A stretch of DNA of 64,000 nucleotides from Sphingobium indicum BiD32 (GTDB lineage: Bacteria > Pseudomonadota > Alphaproteobacteria > Sphingomonadales > Sphingomonadaceae), in assembly GCF_000382885.1 (NCBI RefSeq), contig NZ_CAVK010000150.1, positions 1 to 64,000 on the forward strand. Direction: 5' to 3'. The translations under genes and the position numbers were made by a program. A model generated the notes under the pieces. It had not been told where the DNA came from. It saw nothing but the letters and a program-made list of their open reading frames with translations, and did no database searches. Numbering within the stretch: the stretch's first letter is position 1; every line of letters begins with the position of its first letter. Shown here one piece after another: positions 7,674-17,037 of this stretch.

Positions 7674-8618
7674 GTGTCGCAATCGGTGCTGGATCAGGTG
7701 CCCGTCCTGTCGATGGCGGAGTTGAGCAAGGCTGATTTCGCGCAAGGGTTCGGCGAATCCTTTCAGCGATTCGGCTTCGCCATGGTGCGCGACCATGGCA
7801 TGGACCCGGCGCTGATCGATGCAGGATGGACGCTGGCGCGCGATTTTTTCGCCCTGCCCGAAGCGGCCAAGCGCGCCTATGATGCCAAATATAATGGTGG
7901 TCAGCGCGGCTATACCGCGTTCGGCACGGAAATTGCCAAGGGCGCGAGCGAGAATGACCTGAAGGAATTCTGGCATGTCGGACGCGATTTGCCGCCGGGC
8001 GATCCGCTGGCGGAAACGATGCCACCCAATGTCTGGCCGGATGAATTGCCCGGCTTTCAGGCCATTTTCACGAAACTCTATGCCGAGTTCGACCGGGTCG
8101 GCGCGGAATTGCTGTCGGCCATCGCGCTTTATCTGGGGCTGGAGGAACGCTGGTTCGACGGGCCGATCGACCGGGGCAATTCGATCCTGCGGCTGCTCCA
8201 TTATCCTCCTGTCTCGCCGGAAGCGCCGGGCATCCGCGCGGGTGCGCACGAGGATATCAACCTGATCACGCTGCTGCTGGGCGCCGAGGAAGGCGGGCTG
8301 GAGTTGAAGGACCGTAATGGCAACTGGCTGCCGGTGGTGCCGCCCCCCGGCGCGCTGGCGATCAATGTCGGCGACATGCTCCAGCGGCTGACCAACCATG
8401 TTCTGCCATCGACCAGCCATCGCGTGGTCAATCCGCCACCGGAGCGGCGTGGCCATTCGCGCTATTCGATGCCCTTCTTCCTGCACCTGCGCCCCGATGT
8501 GATGATCGACGCGCTGCCGCAATGTGTGAGCGAGGCCAACCCGCGCCGCGACCCGCCGATCAGTGCGCATGATTATCTGACCGAGCGGCTGATCGAGATC
8601 GGGCTGATCAAGAAATAG
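7674..8618 (+). CDS. 2OG-Fe(II) oxygenase, isopenicillin-N-synthase-like family
   Basis: A 314-aa non-haem iron dioxygenase. The DIOX_N part (VPVLSMAEL, FGFAMVRDHGM) precedes the jelly-roll core. The iron ligands are visible as GAHEDINLITLLL (His-X-Asp) and STSHRVVNP (distal His), and RYSMPFFLH supplies the 2-oxoglutarate-binding Arg-X-Ser. The substrate is unknown; paralogues act on small amines, antibiotics and gibberellin-like acids. The GTG at 7674 is chosen because GGAGAA lies 8-13 nt upstream and the family N-terminus starts there. The longer frame from 7557 overlaps the divergent EVE promoter and is unlikely. Confidence 0.85.
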   Translation: MSQSVLDQVPVLSMAELSKADFAQGFGESFQRFGFAMVRDHGMDPALIDAGWTLARDFFALPEAAKRAYDAKYNGGQRGYTAFGTEIAKGASENDLKEFWHVGRDLPPGDPLAETMPPNVWPDELPGFQAIFTKLYAEFDRVGAELLSAIALYLGLEERWFDGPIDRGNSILRLLHYPPVSPEAPGIRAGAHEDINLITLLLGAEEGGLELKDRNGNWLPVVPPPGALAINVGDMLQRLTNHVLPSTSHRVVNPPPERRGHSRYSMPFFLHLRPDVMIDALPQCVSEANPRRDPPISAHDYLTERLIEIGLIKK

Positions 8619-8666
8619 GCGGGCCATGTGGTTTGCAAACGCATATTGGCGTGTGGAACAAAGCTG

Positions 8667-8790
8667 ATCCTCCCCTGCAAGGGGAGGTGGATGGCCGCAG
8701 GCCAGACGGAGGGGTGTCGCCCTCTCGATAGGGTGCCCCCCCTCCACCACTGGCTACGCCAGCGGTCCCCCTCCCCTTGCAGGGGAGGAT
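8667..8790. repeat. Bipartite palindromic interspersed repeat
   Basis: A 124-bp element bounded by ATCCTCCCCTGCAAGGGGAG and CTCCCCTTGCAGGGGAGGAT, each end itself palindromic and the two ends inverted copies. The interior contains GGAGGGGTGTCGCCCTCTCGATAGGGTG, also seen at 59938-59965. It fills the gap between two convergent genes (ending 8618 and 8828). Confidence 0.9.
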
Positions 8791-8827
8791 TTTGATGGCG
8801 GAATTACAAACTAAGAAATAAGGGGCG

Positions 8828-9211
8828 CTATTTCCGGCTACGCCCCAGGGTGATGCCGATTTCCTCGCCCCGTTCGGACAGGGCCAGCTTGACGATCTTC
8901 ACCTCGACATGGGTGACATCGTCGCCCTGAAGGAAGATGGTGTCGATGACATGGTCGGCCACCGCCTCGATCAGGGTGAAGTGGACGCCATCGGGCAGCG
9001 CGGTCGAAGCCGCATGTTTTAGGTCCATATAGTTTTTGGACTGCGACAGCGGCGTGCCGGGATCATAATGATCCGCGATCGTCAGCCGCGCACGGATGGA
9101 GATTCGCAGCGGCTGGGGGAGATGGGTCTCCTCCGAATAAATGCCGGTCAGCACATCGACATGGAGGTTATTGACCTCCAGCGTCAAAAAATCGTCAAAT
9201 CCAGTCTGCAT
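8828..9211 (-). CDS. folB: Dihydroneopterin aldolase family protein (FolB-like)
   Basis: A 127-aa protein of the FolB tunnelling fold, which converts 7,8-dihydroneopterin to hydroxymethyl-dihydropterin in folate synthesis. Visible are LTLEVNNLHVDVLTGIYSEE at the N-terminus (with the conserved G-I-Y/E region), the central YMDLKHAAS, and HFTLIEAVADHVID. The C-terminal KLALSERGEEIGITLGR fits the final strands. ATG 9211 gives a protein of normal size; the frame continues 36 codons upstream without homology. Sequence divergence leaves a dihydroneopterin epimerase-like role possible. Confidence 0.75.
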   Translation of the reverse strand: MQTGFDDFLTLEVNNLHVDVLTGIYSEETHLPQPLRISIRARLTIADHYDPGTPLSQSKNYMDLKHAASTALPDGVHFTLIEAVADHVIDTIFLQGDDVTHVEVKIVKLALSERGEEIGITLGRSRK

Positions 9212-9321
9212 GGCCCGCCATATCCGGCCCTTTCCTGCTGTCAGGCGGGGCCAGTTTAGTCTTTCATTTTGCGAAGCGGGCGGTAAAGCCCGCCGCTCCC
9301 GGCGCGGTCCATGCGCCATTG

Positions 9322-9858
9322 ATGGCGGATCGGCAAGACGTGTCTATGATTGTCCCTCTTGAAAGCCAGCGGCCAGACGCGATCGAGCGGCTGCTCGACG
9401 ATGCGTTCGGTGCGGATCGGCATGGGCGGACAGCTTATCTGATTCGCGGGAAGGCCGCATGGATTCCCGCGCTCTCCTTTGCCGTGGTGGATGATGACGG
9501 CGCTCTGATCGGATCGCTGCAAAGCTGGCCGGTTGCGCTGACCCAGGCCGATGGGTCGCGCAGTCCCTATATCATGGTGGGACCGGTTGCAGTCGATCCC
9601 TCGCATCAGGGTGGCGGCCATGGCCGGGCGATGATGGACGCTGTGGTCGCGGCCGCGCGGGTGCAGGGGACGCCGCCACTGATGATGATCGGTGACCCGG
9701 AATATTATGGCCGCTTCTGGGGCTTTAGCGCGAATGATACCAACGGATGGCGCGCCCCCGGGCCGGTCGAGCAACGGCGCCTGCTGGCACTGTCGGTCGA
9801 TGGCCGCGCGGTGGGCGGCAGCGGGATGCTTGGCCCCGATATTCGCGTCACCGCCTGA
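9322..9858 (+). CDS. GNAT family N-acetyltransferase
   Basis: A 178-aa single-domain GNAT protein. The acetyl-CoA binding motif A is visible as VGPVAVDPSHQGGGHGRAMM (R/Q-X-X-G-X-G/A), with LIGSLQSWPV before it and GDPEYYGRFWGF after it, a pattern common in small-molecule acetyltransferases. The acceptor is unknown. Starts at TTG 9319, ATG 9322 and ATG 9346 (MIVPLES) are all possible; the family N-terminus fits 9346 equally well. It is divergent from folB. Confidence 0.8.
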   Translation: MADRQDVSMIVPLESQRPDAIERLLDDAFGADRHGRTAYLIRGKAAWIPALSFAVVDDDGALIGSLQSWPVALTQADGSRSPYIMVGPVAVDPSHQGGGHGRAMMDAVVAAARVQGTPPLMMIGDPEYYGRFWGFSANDTNGWRAPGPVEQRRLLALSVDGRAVGGSGMLGPDIRVTA

Positions 9859-9902
9859 ATACCCCTTTGCCATCGGGGCGTAGCGATCCTATCTGCTAGG
9901 CC

Positions 9903-10469
9903 ATGCCGATGGACCCGATACCTGACCTTGCCGATCTGTCGCTCAGCGACATAGCGCGCCTGCTTGCCGAAAAAAAACTGCCGCCGGTGGAGAAATGGAA
10001 CCCGGACCATTGCGGTGACAGCGAGATGCGGATCGCGCGCGACGGGACATGGTTTCATCAGGGATCGCCGATCGGCCGCGAGGCGATGGTGCGGCTGTTT
10101 TCCACCATATTGCGGCGCGAGGCGGACGGCAGCTATGTGCTGGTCACACCGGTCGAGAAATTGAGCATCGCGGTCGAGGATGCGCCGTTCGTGGCGGTCG
10201 AACTCAAGAGCGAGGGCGAAGGGCGTGCGCGGGCGCTGGCGTTCCGGCTGAACACCGGCGATCTGGTCGCGGCGGGACCGGACAATGCGCTGCTGATCCG
10301 TGAGACGGCGGATGGGCCGCACCCCTATCTGCATGTCCGCGCGGGGCTGGAGGCGCTGGTCGTGCGCAGCGTCTATTATGAGCTGATGAACATGGCGCTG
10401 GATGAAGGGGCCGAGCGGGTCGGCCTGTGGAGCAATGGCGCCTTCTTCCCGCTGGACGGCGCGGCATGA
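9903..10469 (+). CDS. DUF1285 domain protein
   Basis: A 188-aa DUF1285 protein. Typical segments are VEKWNPDHCGDSEMRIARDG with GTWFHQGSPIGREAMVRLFS, then LVTPVEKLSIAVEDAPFVAVEL and a C-terminal WSNGAFFPL. The function is unknown; structures of the family show two beta domains resembling ligand-binding modules. Its stop overlaps the ATG of the NUDIX gene (ATGA, 10466-10469). The gene order DUF1285, CoA pyrophosphatase, CCA-adding enzyme recurs in alphaproteobacteria, as I recall. Confidence 0.88.
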   Translation: MPMDPIPDLADLSLSDIARLLAEKKLPPVEKWNPDHCGDSEMRIARDGTWFHQGSPIGREAMVRLFSTILRREADGSYVLVTPVEKLSIAVEDAPFVAVELKSEGEGRARALAFRLNTGDLVAAGPDNALLIRETADGPHPYLHVRAGLEALVVRSVYYELMNMALDEGAERVGLWSNGAFFPLDGAA

Positions 10470-11062
10470 CTCTCGCGGAGCGGCTGCGCGCCGCGCTGGC
10501 CGAGGGACACCGGCGTGGTGGCGAATTCCTGCTGTCCGACACGCGCGATCCGCGCATTGATGAAGAAATTGCGCTGGCACCTGCGGCCGTGCTGGTGGCG
10601 ATTACCGACCGGGCCGAACCGGGGCTTATCCTGACCCAGCGATCGGAGCGTCTGCGCACACATGCGGGGCAGGTCGCCTTTCCGGGCGGCCGCGTCGATG
10701 CCAGCGATGCCGACGAGATTGCCGGGGCACTGAGGGAAGCGGAGGAGGAGATCGGCCTGCCGCCGCATCTGGCGCAGGTGATCGGCACGTCCGACCGCTA
10801 TCATACCTATACCGGCTTCGACATCGTGCCGGTGTTGGCGGTAATTCCCCCCGACCTGCCGCTGCGGCCGCAGGAAAGCGAAGTCGCCGACTGGTTTGAG
10901 CTGCCGCTTGCCTATGCGCTCGATCCAGCCAACCGGACCCAGCATGCCGTGGAGTTTGAGGGGGCGGTGCGGCATTATTATGAGATTCTGTGGCAGGAGC
11001 GCCGCATCTGGGGCGTGACCGCCGCGATTCTGGCGAACCTGTCACGCAGGCTGGGCGCATGA
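10466..11062 (+). CDS. NUDIX hydrolase, CoA pyrophosphatase-like
   Basis: A 198-aa NUDIX protein of the NudL/YeaB CoA-pyrophosphatase type. The NUDIX box is visible as GGRVDASDADEIAGALREAEEEIGL (G-X5-E...REXXEE), preceded by LTQRSERLRTHAGQVAFPGG, the family signature of CoA pyrophosphatases. It would cleave CoA or related dinucleotides to 3',5'-ADP and 4'-phosphopantetheine. The start at 10466 overlaps the upstream stop as ATGA and its own stop overlaps the next ATG the same way, so the three genes are probably translationally coupled. Confidence 0.88.
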   Translation: MTLAERLRAALAEGHRRGGEFLLSDTRDPRIDEEIALAPAAVLVAITDRAEPGLILTQRSERLRTHAGQVAFPGGRVDASDADEIAGALREAEEEIGLPPHLAQVIGTSDRYHTYTGFDIVPVLAVIPPDLPLRPQESEVADWFELPLAYALDPANRTQHAVEFEGAVRHYYEILWQERRIWGVTAAILANLSRRLGA

Positions 11063-12270
11063 GCGCGCTGCTGCCCGATGCCGAATGGCGGCATCGCCCC
11101 GGTCTGGATGCGTTGCTCAGGGCGCTGGATGCGGCCGGCGGCAAGGCACGCTTTGTTGGCGGCGCGGTGCGCGACGGGTTGCTGGGGCTGCCGGTCAACG
11201 ATCTGGATATTGCCACGACGCTGGACCCGCATGATGTGGTCGACCGGCTGAAGGCGGCGGGAATCAAGGCGGTGCCGACCGGAATCGAGCATGGCACGAT
11301 TACGGCGGTGATTGCGGGCTGGCCGGTGGAGATCACGACGCTGCGCCGTGATGTCAGCACCGACGGGCGACGCGCGATCATCGCCTATACCGACGACTGG
11401 CGCGAGGATGCGGCGCGGCGGGACTTTACGATCAACGCGCTGTACGCCGATCCGCTGAGCCGGGAGGTGACGGATTTTTTCGGCGGGGTCGCTGATCTGG
11501 AGGCGCGGCGGTTGCGCTTCATCGGCGACGCCGACGCGCGGATTGCCGAGGATCATCTGCGCATATTGCGCTATTTCCGCTTCCTGGCGCGCTATGGCGA
11601 CGATGAGCTGGACAATGTGGCTTATGCCGCCTGCGTCGCCGCAGCCAACAGCCTGATGGCTTTGTCTCGCGAACGGATTGCCGATGAGCTGCTGAAATTG
11701 CTGGGGGTGGCGGCGCCGATCCATGCGCTGCGGCTGATGGTCGATGGCGGGATATTGATACCGGTTTTGCCCGAAGTGGATGGCGCGGGGATTGACCGGC
11801 TGAAGCGGTTGATGGCGCGGGAGGCAGCGGCCGGAGTGGCGCCGTCCGCGCTGCGGCGGCTGGCGGCGTTGTTGCCGCCCGATGCGGCGCGGGCCGATCT
11901 GGTGGGCGCGCGGCTCAAATTGTCGAACAAGGCGCGCAAGCGGCTGGTCACCGCCCTGGAGGACGGATTGGGCAATGCGCCGATCCGGGCGCTGGCGTGG
12001 CATATCGGGGTGGAGGGGACGATCGACCGGTTGCTGCTGGATGCGGAGGCGCCCTTGTCGGGCGTCGCCATGCTGGAAAAATGGACGCCGCCCAAGCTGC
12101 CGATCAGCGGTGGCGCGTTGATTGCGCGCGGGCTGGTGCCCGGCCCGGATGTCGCCAAAGCATTGAATATCGTGCAGGAACTATGGGTAGCCGAGAGTTT
12201 TCCCGATGCGGCGCGGGTTGGCGAAATTGCCGATCAGACCGTCTCGAAATTCCAGCGGGCGCGCCAATAG
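11059..12270 (+). CDS. cca: CCA tRNA nucleotidyltransferase
   Basis: A 403-aa class II polymerase-beta-like nucleotidyltransferase that adds or repairs the 3' CCA end of tRNAs. Motif A is seen as FVGGAVRDGLLGLPVNDLDIAT (GG and DXD), followed by RRDFTINALYADP and a DFFGGVADLEARRLRFIGDA segment typical of the neck, with EDHLRILRYFRFLARYG. Length is normal for alphaproteobacterial enzymes. ATG 11059 overlaps the NUDIX stop (ATGA). The 3' end overlaps the convergent GGDEF-EAL gene by 37 bp (12234-12270). Confidence 0.93.
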   Translation: MSALLPDAEWRHRPGLDALLRALDAAGGKARFVGGAVRDGLLGLPVNDLDIATTLDPHDVVDRLKAAGIKAVPTGIEHGTITAVIAGWPVEITTLRRDVSTDGRRAIIAYTDDWREDAARRDFTINALYADPLSREVTDFFGGVADLEARRLRFIGDADARIAEDHLRILRYFRFLARYGDDELDNVAYAACVAAANSLMALSRERIADELLKLLGVAAPIHALRLMVDGGILIPVLPEVDGAGIDRLKRLMAREAAAGVAPSALRRLAALLPPDAARADLVGARLKLSNKARKRLVTALEDGLGNAPIRALAWHIGVEGTIDRLLLDAEAPLSGVAMLEKWTPPKLPISGGALIARGLVPGPDVAKALNIVQELWVAESFPDAARVGEIADQTVSKFQRARQ

Positions 12271-13988
12271 TCGAAGGCGTCCTGTTCCGTCATGGCTTTG
12301 GCGAAATGATAGCCCTGCCCCTGCCAGCAGCCCATTTGCTGGAGCGCATGGGCCAGTTCCTGCGTCTCTATCCCTTCGGCCGTGACCTTGAGGTTCAGCG
12401 ATTCGGCGAGCGAGAGGATGGTGCGGACGATGACCGCCTTGTCGCGATCCTCCAGCATGGACGACACGAAGCTGCGGTCGATCTTCAATATGTCGATCGG
12501 CAGGCTGTGCAGGCTGGCGAGGTTGGAAAAGCCGGTGCCAAAATCGTCCATCGCGATCGGCATATGCAGATCCTTGAGCGCGAACAGCAATTTGCGCGCC
12601 TTGTCGGGATCGGCGATGATCGCACTTTCGGTGACTTCGGCGGTCAGGCGGTGGCCAGCGATACCGGAATAGCGCAACGCTTCCTCGAACATGGAAGCAA
12701 CGTCATCGCGCGCCATCTGGATGGGCGAGAGGTTGACGTTGACGCCGACGGGCATGGGCTGGCCGAATTTGGCGTCCCAGCGCGATAAGGTCTGCGCCGC
12801 TTCATAGGCCGCCCAGCGACCCAGCGGGGTGATGAGGCCGCTTTCCTCAGCCACGGCGATGAATTCGACCGGGGATACGTGCCCCAGTTCCTCGTCATCC
12901 CAGCGGGCGAGCGCCTCGAATCCGGTAATCTCGCCGGTTTGCAGGTGGATGAGCGGTTGATAGGCGAGCGAAAGGCCACCCTGTGCCAGCGCGTCGCGCA
13001 GGCGGCTTTCGATCGAAAAGCGGCGCTGCGCTTCCTTGAGGACGCCGTTACGGTAGATTTCCACCTTGCCGCTGCGCTTGGCGATCTTGACCGCGGCCTG
13101 CGCCTTGCGGACGATATCGTCAGGGTCATCGCTCAGGTTGGTCGACAGGGCGCAGCCGATCGCGCAGTCGACCCGGATTTGCAGATCGCTCAACCGAATC
13201 GGCGAACTGAGCGCTTCCTTGATACGCTGAACGATATGAAGAGCGTCCGACAAGCCATTGTTAAGACGCGCAAATATTGCAAAATCATTGCCGCCGATGC
13301 GGGCCAGGACATCGCCCTGCCGCAGGCTGGATTTCAGCCGCTTGGCGACCGTGATCAGCAATTCATCGCCTGCCATCGGGCCGAGCGATTCATTGACCCT
13401 GCTGAACCGGCTAAGATCAATGGCGATGATGCCGAACTGGGCGTTGTCGGGCCAGACAGTGTTGGCGATCCGGTCGTCAATTTCCTCGCCAAAGCCGGTG
13501 CGGTTGGGCAGCGCGGTCAGACCGTCGGACAAAAGCTCACGACGCAGATTTTTCTCGATCGTCCGCTCATTGGTGCGGTCGGTCGCGGTGAGCAGATAGA
13601 GTTCTGGGTGGTTCGCATCGGCCGGTAGTCGGCCAAGCGTGCACATAAAATATTCCGGGCCGAGTTTTCCGTCGCGACGCAGTTCAAAACTGTCACATAT
13701 CCGATTCGACTGGACGAACTGACGGACCCGTTCGATCCATTCGCTACTCGTTGTCGGGTTGGCCCCGGTCAATTCCTGCTGACGACTGAAGGCGGCGGCA
13801 AAACGCTCATTGGCGTTGAGTACATTTATCTGGTCATTTTCAAACGACAAAACCGCAGAATATTGCGGCATGGCTTCGAGCCATTGGCTGACGTCGACCA
13901 TCGGCGACAGGTGCGCGCCCGCATCCCCTGACGAGGGGTCACTGCTGGTCTTGCCGACTGGCCAGTTGCGCGCCGAAATGGATTCCAT
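12234..13988 (-). CDS. Degenerate-GGDEF/EAL protein (c-di-GMP phosphodiesterase)
   Basis: A 584-aa protein with a PAS-like N-terminal region (about 30-145: FENDQINVLNANERFAAAF), a GGDEF domain (about 150-310) and an EAL domain (about 325-575). The GGDEF active site reads GGNDF instead of GGDEF, so cyclase activity is probably lost. The EAL catalytic set looks complete: FEALARW, VNVNLSP, AEVTESAI, MDDFGTGFSNL, LKIDRSFV, AEGIET, QGYHFAKA. It is therefore probably a phosphodiesterase lowering c-di-GMP, with the GGDEF domain perhaps a GTP sensor. No membrane segment is evident. A PilZ effector is encoded at 55996. Confidence 0.88.
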   Translation of the reverse strand: MESISARNWPVGKTSSDPSSGDAGAHLSPMVDVSQWLEAMPQYSAVLSFENDQINVLNANERFAAAFSRQQELTGANPTTSSEWIERVRQFVQSNRICDSFELRRDGKLGPEYFMCTLGRLPADANHPELYLLTATDRTNERTIEKNLRRELLSDGLTALPNRTGFGEEIDDRIANTVWPDNAQFGIIAIDLSRFSRVNESLGPMAGDELLITVAKRLKSSLRQGDVLARIGGNDFAIFARLNNGLSDALHIVQRIKEALSSPIRLSDLQIRVDCAIGCALSTNLSDDPDDIVRKAQAAVKIAKRSGKVEIYRNGVLKEAQRRFSIESRLRDALAQGGLSLAYQPLIHLQTGEITGFEALARWDDEELGHVSPVEFIAVAEESGLITPLGRWAAYEAAQTLSRWDAKFGQPMPVGVNVNLSPIQMARDDVASMFEEALRYSGIAGHRLTAEVTESAIIADPDKARKLLFALKDLHMPIAMDDFGTGFSNLASLHSLPIDILKIDRSFVSSMLEDRDKAVIVRTILSLAESLNLKVTAEGIETQELAHALQQMGCWQGQGYHFAKAMTEQDAFDYWRARWNFETV

Positions 13989-14056
13989 GCGTTGGCCATA
14001 TCGGGAAGCGGTAAATTTTCAGGAAACGATCCGGCAAGCATTGTAAAAAATGGTCA

Positions 14057-16384
14057 TTAAAAGCGATTGTCGCGCGGAAAACCGGTCGGCGGCATGCGTC
14101 CGGCAGCCCCTCGCGCCACTTTCCATGGCGTCATGTCCGATTCGGTGCGGGTCCGCCCGGTTTCGCCACCCATGGTCCAGCTGAGGCCATCGGCGAGGCG
14201 GAAGGCGATGGCGTCGGACAGGCCGCCGTCACGATAGCGCTGCATCTGCACCCCCTGCCCGCGCGCCATACGGGGCATTTCATCAAGGGCAAAAACCAGC
14301 AATTTGCGATTTTCGCCGATCACCGCGACGCTATCCGCCCCCGGCGCGATCGGGCGGATGACGGCGAGCTTGGCACCGGGGCGGATATTCACGACCTGAC
14401 GGCCCTTACGGGTTTCAGCCATGATCTCCGCTACGGCCGCAATGAAGCCACGCCCGTCGGACGAAGCCAGCAACAGGTCCGTGCCAGCGCGCGCGGGCAT
14501 GAAGGCGACGATCGTGCCTTCATTGTCCATGTCCACGAGCGAACGCACCGGATCGCCAAAGCCGCGTCCGCCGGGCAGCTTGTCCGACCCCAGCGTATAG
14601 ATGCGGCCGGTGGAGGTGGCGAGCAGCAGCTTGTCCGTCGTATAGGCGTGGAACGCATATTGCGGCCCGTCGCCTTCCTTGAATTTCAGCGTATCGGCGG
14701 CAGCCAGATCGCGGTGGCCGCTCATCGCCCTGATCCAGCCGCGTTCGGAGAGGATGACGGTGATCGGCTCACGCTCGATCATCGCCTCCAGCGGGATTTC
14801 CCGCGCGGGTCCGGCTTCCTCGACCAGCGTGCGGCGATGGCCAAGGACGGTGTCCGGGCCGTAGCGCTTGCGCAGCGCGGCGATGTCGCGCTTGAGCTTG
14901 GCGCGCTGGCGCTGCGGGCTTTCGACCAGCTTTTGCAGATCGTCCCGCTCCGCCACCAGATCGGCATGTTCGCGGCGCAACTCCATCTCTTCCAGCTTGC
15001 GCAGGGAGCGTAGCCGCATGTTGAGGATGGCTTCGGCCTGCCGGTCGGTCAGGGCAAATTCGTCCATCATCACCAGTTTCGGCTCATCCTCGGTACGGAT
15101 GATCTCTATTACCCGGTCGAGGTTGAGATAGGCGATGATATAGCCGTCGAGCAGTTCGAGCCGGTCGGCAATCTTGGCGAGGCGATGCTGCGCGCGGCGG
15201 ACCAGCACGTCGATCTGATGCTTGAGCCATTCGACCAGCACGGCGCGCAGCCCCAGCACGCGCGGCGTGTGGGTGGCGTCCAGCACATTGAGATTGAGCG
15301 GAAAGCGATTTTCCAGATCGGTCAGGCGGTAGAGGCTGTCTTTGAGTATCTGCGGATCGACATTGCGCGTCTTGGGCGTGATGACGATGCGGATCGTCTC
15401 ATCGCTTTCGTCGCGCACATCCTCCAGGATCGGCAGCTTCTTGTCGTTGATGATCGCGGCAATCTGCTCGATCAGCTTGCCCTTCTGCACCTGATAGGGG
15501 ATTTCGCTGACGATCAGCTGCCAGGTGCCGCCGCTTAGCTTCTCGATGCCGGTCGGTTCCCAGACGCCCTGATCATCCTTGCCGGTTGAAAAGCGCGCGC
15601 GGGTACGGAACGCGCCGCGCCCCGTGGCATAGGCTTCCGCGATGATCGCCGGGCTGTCCACCAGCACGCCGCCGGTCGGGAAATCCGGTCCCTTCACCAC
15701 TGCCATCAGCGCGGCATGATCCGTATCGGGATTGTCGATCAGCAGGCTGGCGGCGTCGAGTATTTCGGTGACATTGTGGGGCGGGATGCTGGTCGCCATG
15801 CCGACGGCGATGCCGCTGGCCCCATTGGCGAGGAGGTTTGGGAAAAGGCCGGGGAAAATCTCCGGCTCCTCATCCTCACCATTATAGGTCGGGCGGAAAT
15901 CGACCGTGCCTTCGTCCAGCCCCGCCATCAGGTCAGCGGCAGGCTGGGTCAGGCGCGCTTCGGTATAGCGCATGGCCGCCGCATTATCGCCATCGATATT
16001 GCCGAAATTGCCCTGACCATCGACCAAAGGCGTGCGCAGGACGAAATCCTGCGCCAGCCGCACCATCGCGTCATAGACGCTGCTGTCGCCATGGGGGTGA
16101 TATTTGCCGATGACGTCGCCCACGACGCGGGCGCATTTCTTGTAACTGGTGCCGTTGCGCGCCGGGTTGGCGACCAGCACGTCCGCCGATGCGCCGGACG
16201 GCTCCATCTTGAGCAGCCGCATCGCCCAGAGCAGGCGGCGATGCACCGGCTTCAGCCCGTCGCGCAGATCCGGCAGCGACCGCGCCGTGATGGTGGACAG
16301 CGCATAGACAAGATAGCGTTGCGACAGCGCAGCGTCGAACGGATGGTCCTTGATACTGTCGAAGGGATCGCGAAAATCGGTCAT
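14057..16384 (-). CDS. parC: DNA topoisomerase IV subunit A
   Basis: A 775-aa type IIA topoisomerase subunit that decatenates daughter chromosomes with ParE. Visible are [19 protein letters not shown], the quinolone-region [15 protein letters not shown], catalytic tyrosine in [10 protein letters not shown], and the [21 protein letters not shown] segment. The C-terminal third has beta-propeller-like repeats and is short, as in ParC rather than GyrA. ATG 16384 is used; a GTG lies one codon upstream. The ccdAB genes lie directly upstream on the same strand (gap about 66 bp). The partner parE is at 34154. Confidence 0.95.
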   Translation of the reverse strand: MTDFRDPFDSIKDHPFDAALSQRYLVYALSTITARSLPDLRDGLKPVHRRLLWAMRLLKMEPSGASADVLVANPARNGTSYKKCARVVGDVIGKYHPHGDSSVYDAMVRLAQDFVLRTPLVDGQGNFGNIDGDNAAAMRYTEARLTQPAADLMAGLDEGTVDFRPTYNGEDEEPEIFPGLFPNLLANGASGIAVGMATSIPPHNVTEILDAASLLIDNPDTDHAALMAVVKGPDFPTGGVLVDSPAIIAEAYATGRGAFRTRARFSTGKDDQGVWEPTGIEKLSGGTWQLIVSEIPYQVQKGKLIEQIAAIINDKKLPILEDVRDESDETIRIVITPKTRNVDPQILKDSLYRLTDLENRFPLNLNVLDATHTPRVLGLRAVLVEWLKHQIDVLVRRAQHRLAKIADRLELLDGYIIAYLNLDRVIEIIRTEDEPKLVMMDEFALTDRQAEAILNMRLRSLRKLEEMELRREHADLVAERDDLQKLVESPQRQRAKLKRDIAALRKRYGPDTVLGHRRTLVEEAGPAREIPLEAMIEREPITVILSERGWIRAMSGHRDLAAADTLKFKEGDGPQYAFHAYTTDKLLLATSTGRIYTLGSDKLPGGRGFGDPVRSLVDMDNEGTIVAFMPARAGTDLLLASSDGRGFIAAVAEIMAETRKGRQVVNIRPGAKLAVIRPIAPGADSVAVIGENRKLLVFALDEMPRMARGQGVQMQRYRDGGLSDAIAFRLADGLSWTMGGETGRTRTESDMTPWKVARGAAGRMPPTGFPRDNRF

Positions 16385-16450
16385 CACGGGCGGGATAGCA
16401 GCACGGGGACGAAACGGAAACGGAGATTTGGCAGGGATGGGACGGGAGCG

Positions 16451-16747
16451 CTAAAATCCCACCAGAAGCATGTCGAGCGCAGCGGCGATGGCGTCCTGAT
16501 GATCATGGAGAGACAAAGCGGGCTGTCCCAGCGATCGGGCCGGAATCGCGCCAGCAAACTGGGTCATCATGACCAGTGTTTCGCCTTCAACCTCGAAACG
16601 CGGATTGAGCCGCGCCATGGGCGTGCCGACATCTGCTACAGGAATGAGCGGCACGACGAAACGGGTAGTCAGATGGTCGAGCAGATCAGCCTGACAATCG
16701 ACGACCCACCCGCCGTCCGGCAAACGGTGCGCGCAAAACCGCGCCAT
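16451..16747 (-). CDS. ccdB: CcdB-family toxin
   Basis: A 98-aa toxin of the CcdB family. F-plasmid CcdB poisons DNA gyrase by binding GyrA in the open conformation. The fold pattern is seen in WVVDCQADLLDHLTTRFVVPLIP, LNPRFEVEGETLVMMTQFAGAIP and the C-terminal DHQDAIAAALDMLLVGF. The last three residues, which contact gyrase in F CcdB (Trp-Gly-Ile), are Val-Gly-Phe here, so the key Trp is missing. The start overlaps the ccdA stop by one base (TGATG). It is followed after 66 bp by parC. Confidence 0.88.
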   Translation of the reverse strand: MARFCAHRLPDGGWVVDCQADLLDHLTTRFVVPLIPVADVGTPMARLNPRFEVEGETLVMMTQFAGAIPARSLGQPALSLHDHQDAIAAALDMLLVGF

Positions 16748-16995
16748 CAGAACATCCGATATTTTTCGAGTGGCAGGCCATGTTTTTCGACATAGGCATT
16801 GGAGGCGGCAATGCCTTGCGCATTCTCTTCCTTCCACCTTCGCCCACGTTCGGCAGCGATTTCCTGGCGGAGGGCGGCTTCGCAGGTGCGCGAAAGGTTG
16901 ATCCCCAACGCCTTGGCATCCTCCACCAGCACGCTGTCGAGCGACAGGTTGGTGGCTTTACGGGTCGTGAAGCCTTCGCGGTCATGCCGGGTCAT
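16747..16995 (-). CDS. ccdA: CcdA-family antitoxin
   Basis: An 82-aa antitoxin partner of CcdB. The N-terminal ribbon-helix-helix region (TTRKATNLSLDSVLVEDAKALGI) binds DNA and normally autoregulates the operon; the C-terminal NAYVEKHGLPLEKYRMF tail is typical of chromosomal CcdA and wraps the toxin. ATG 16995 is chosen because AAGGA lies about 10 nt upstream; a further ATG at 17013 has no ribosome site. It lies 42 bp downstream of the LysR gene on the same strand. Confidence 0.88.
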   Translation of the reverse strand: MTRHDREGFTTRKATNLSLDSVLVEDAKALGINLSRTCEAALRQEIAAERGRRWKEENAQGIAASNAYVEKHGLPLEKYRMF

Positions 16996-17037
16996 GGGTG
17001 GATCATCCTTCATGGGCCATGCGCATGAACATACGCA

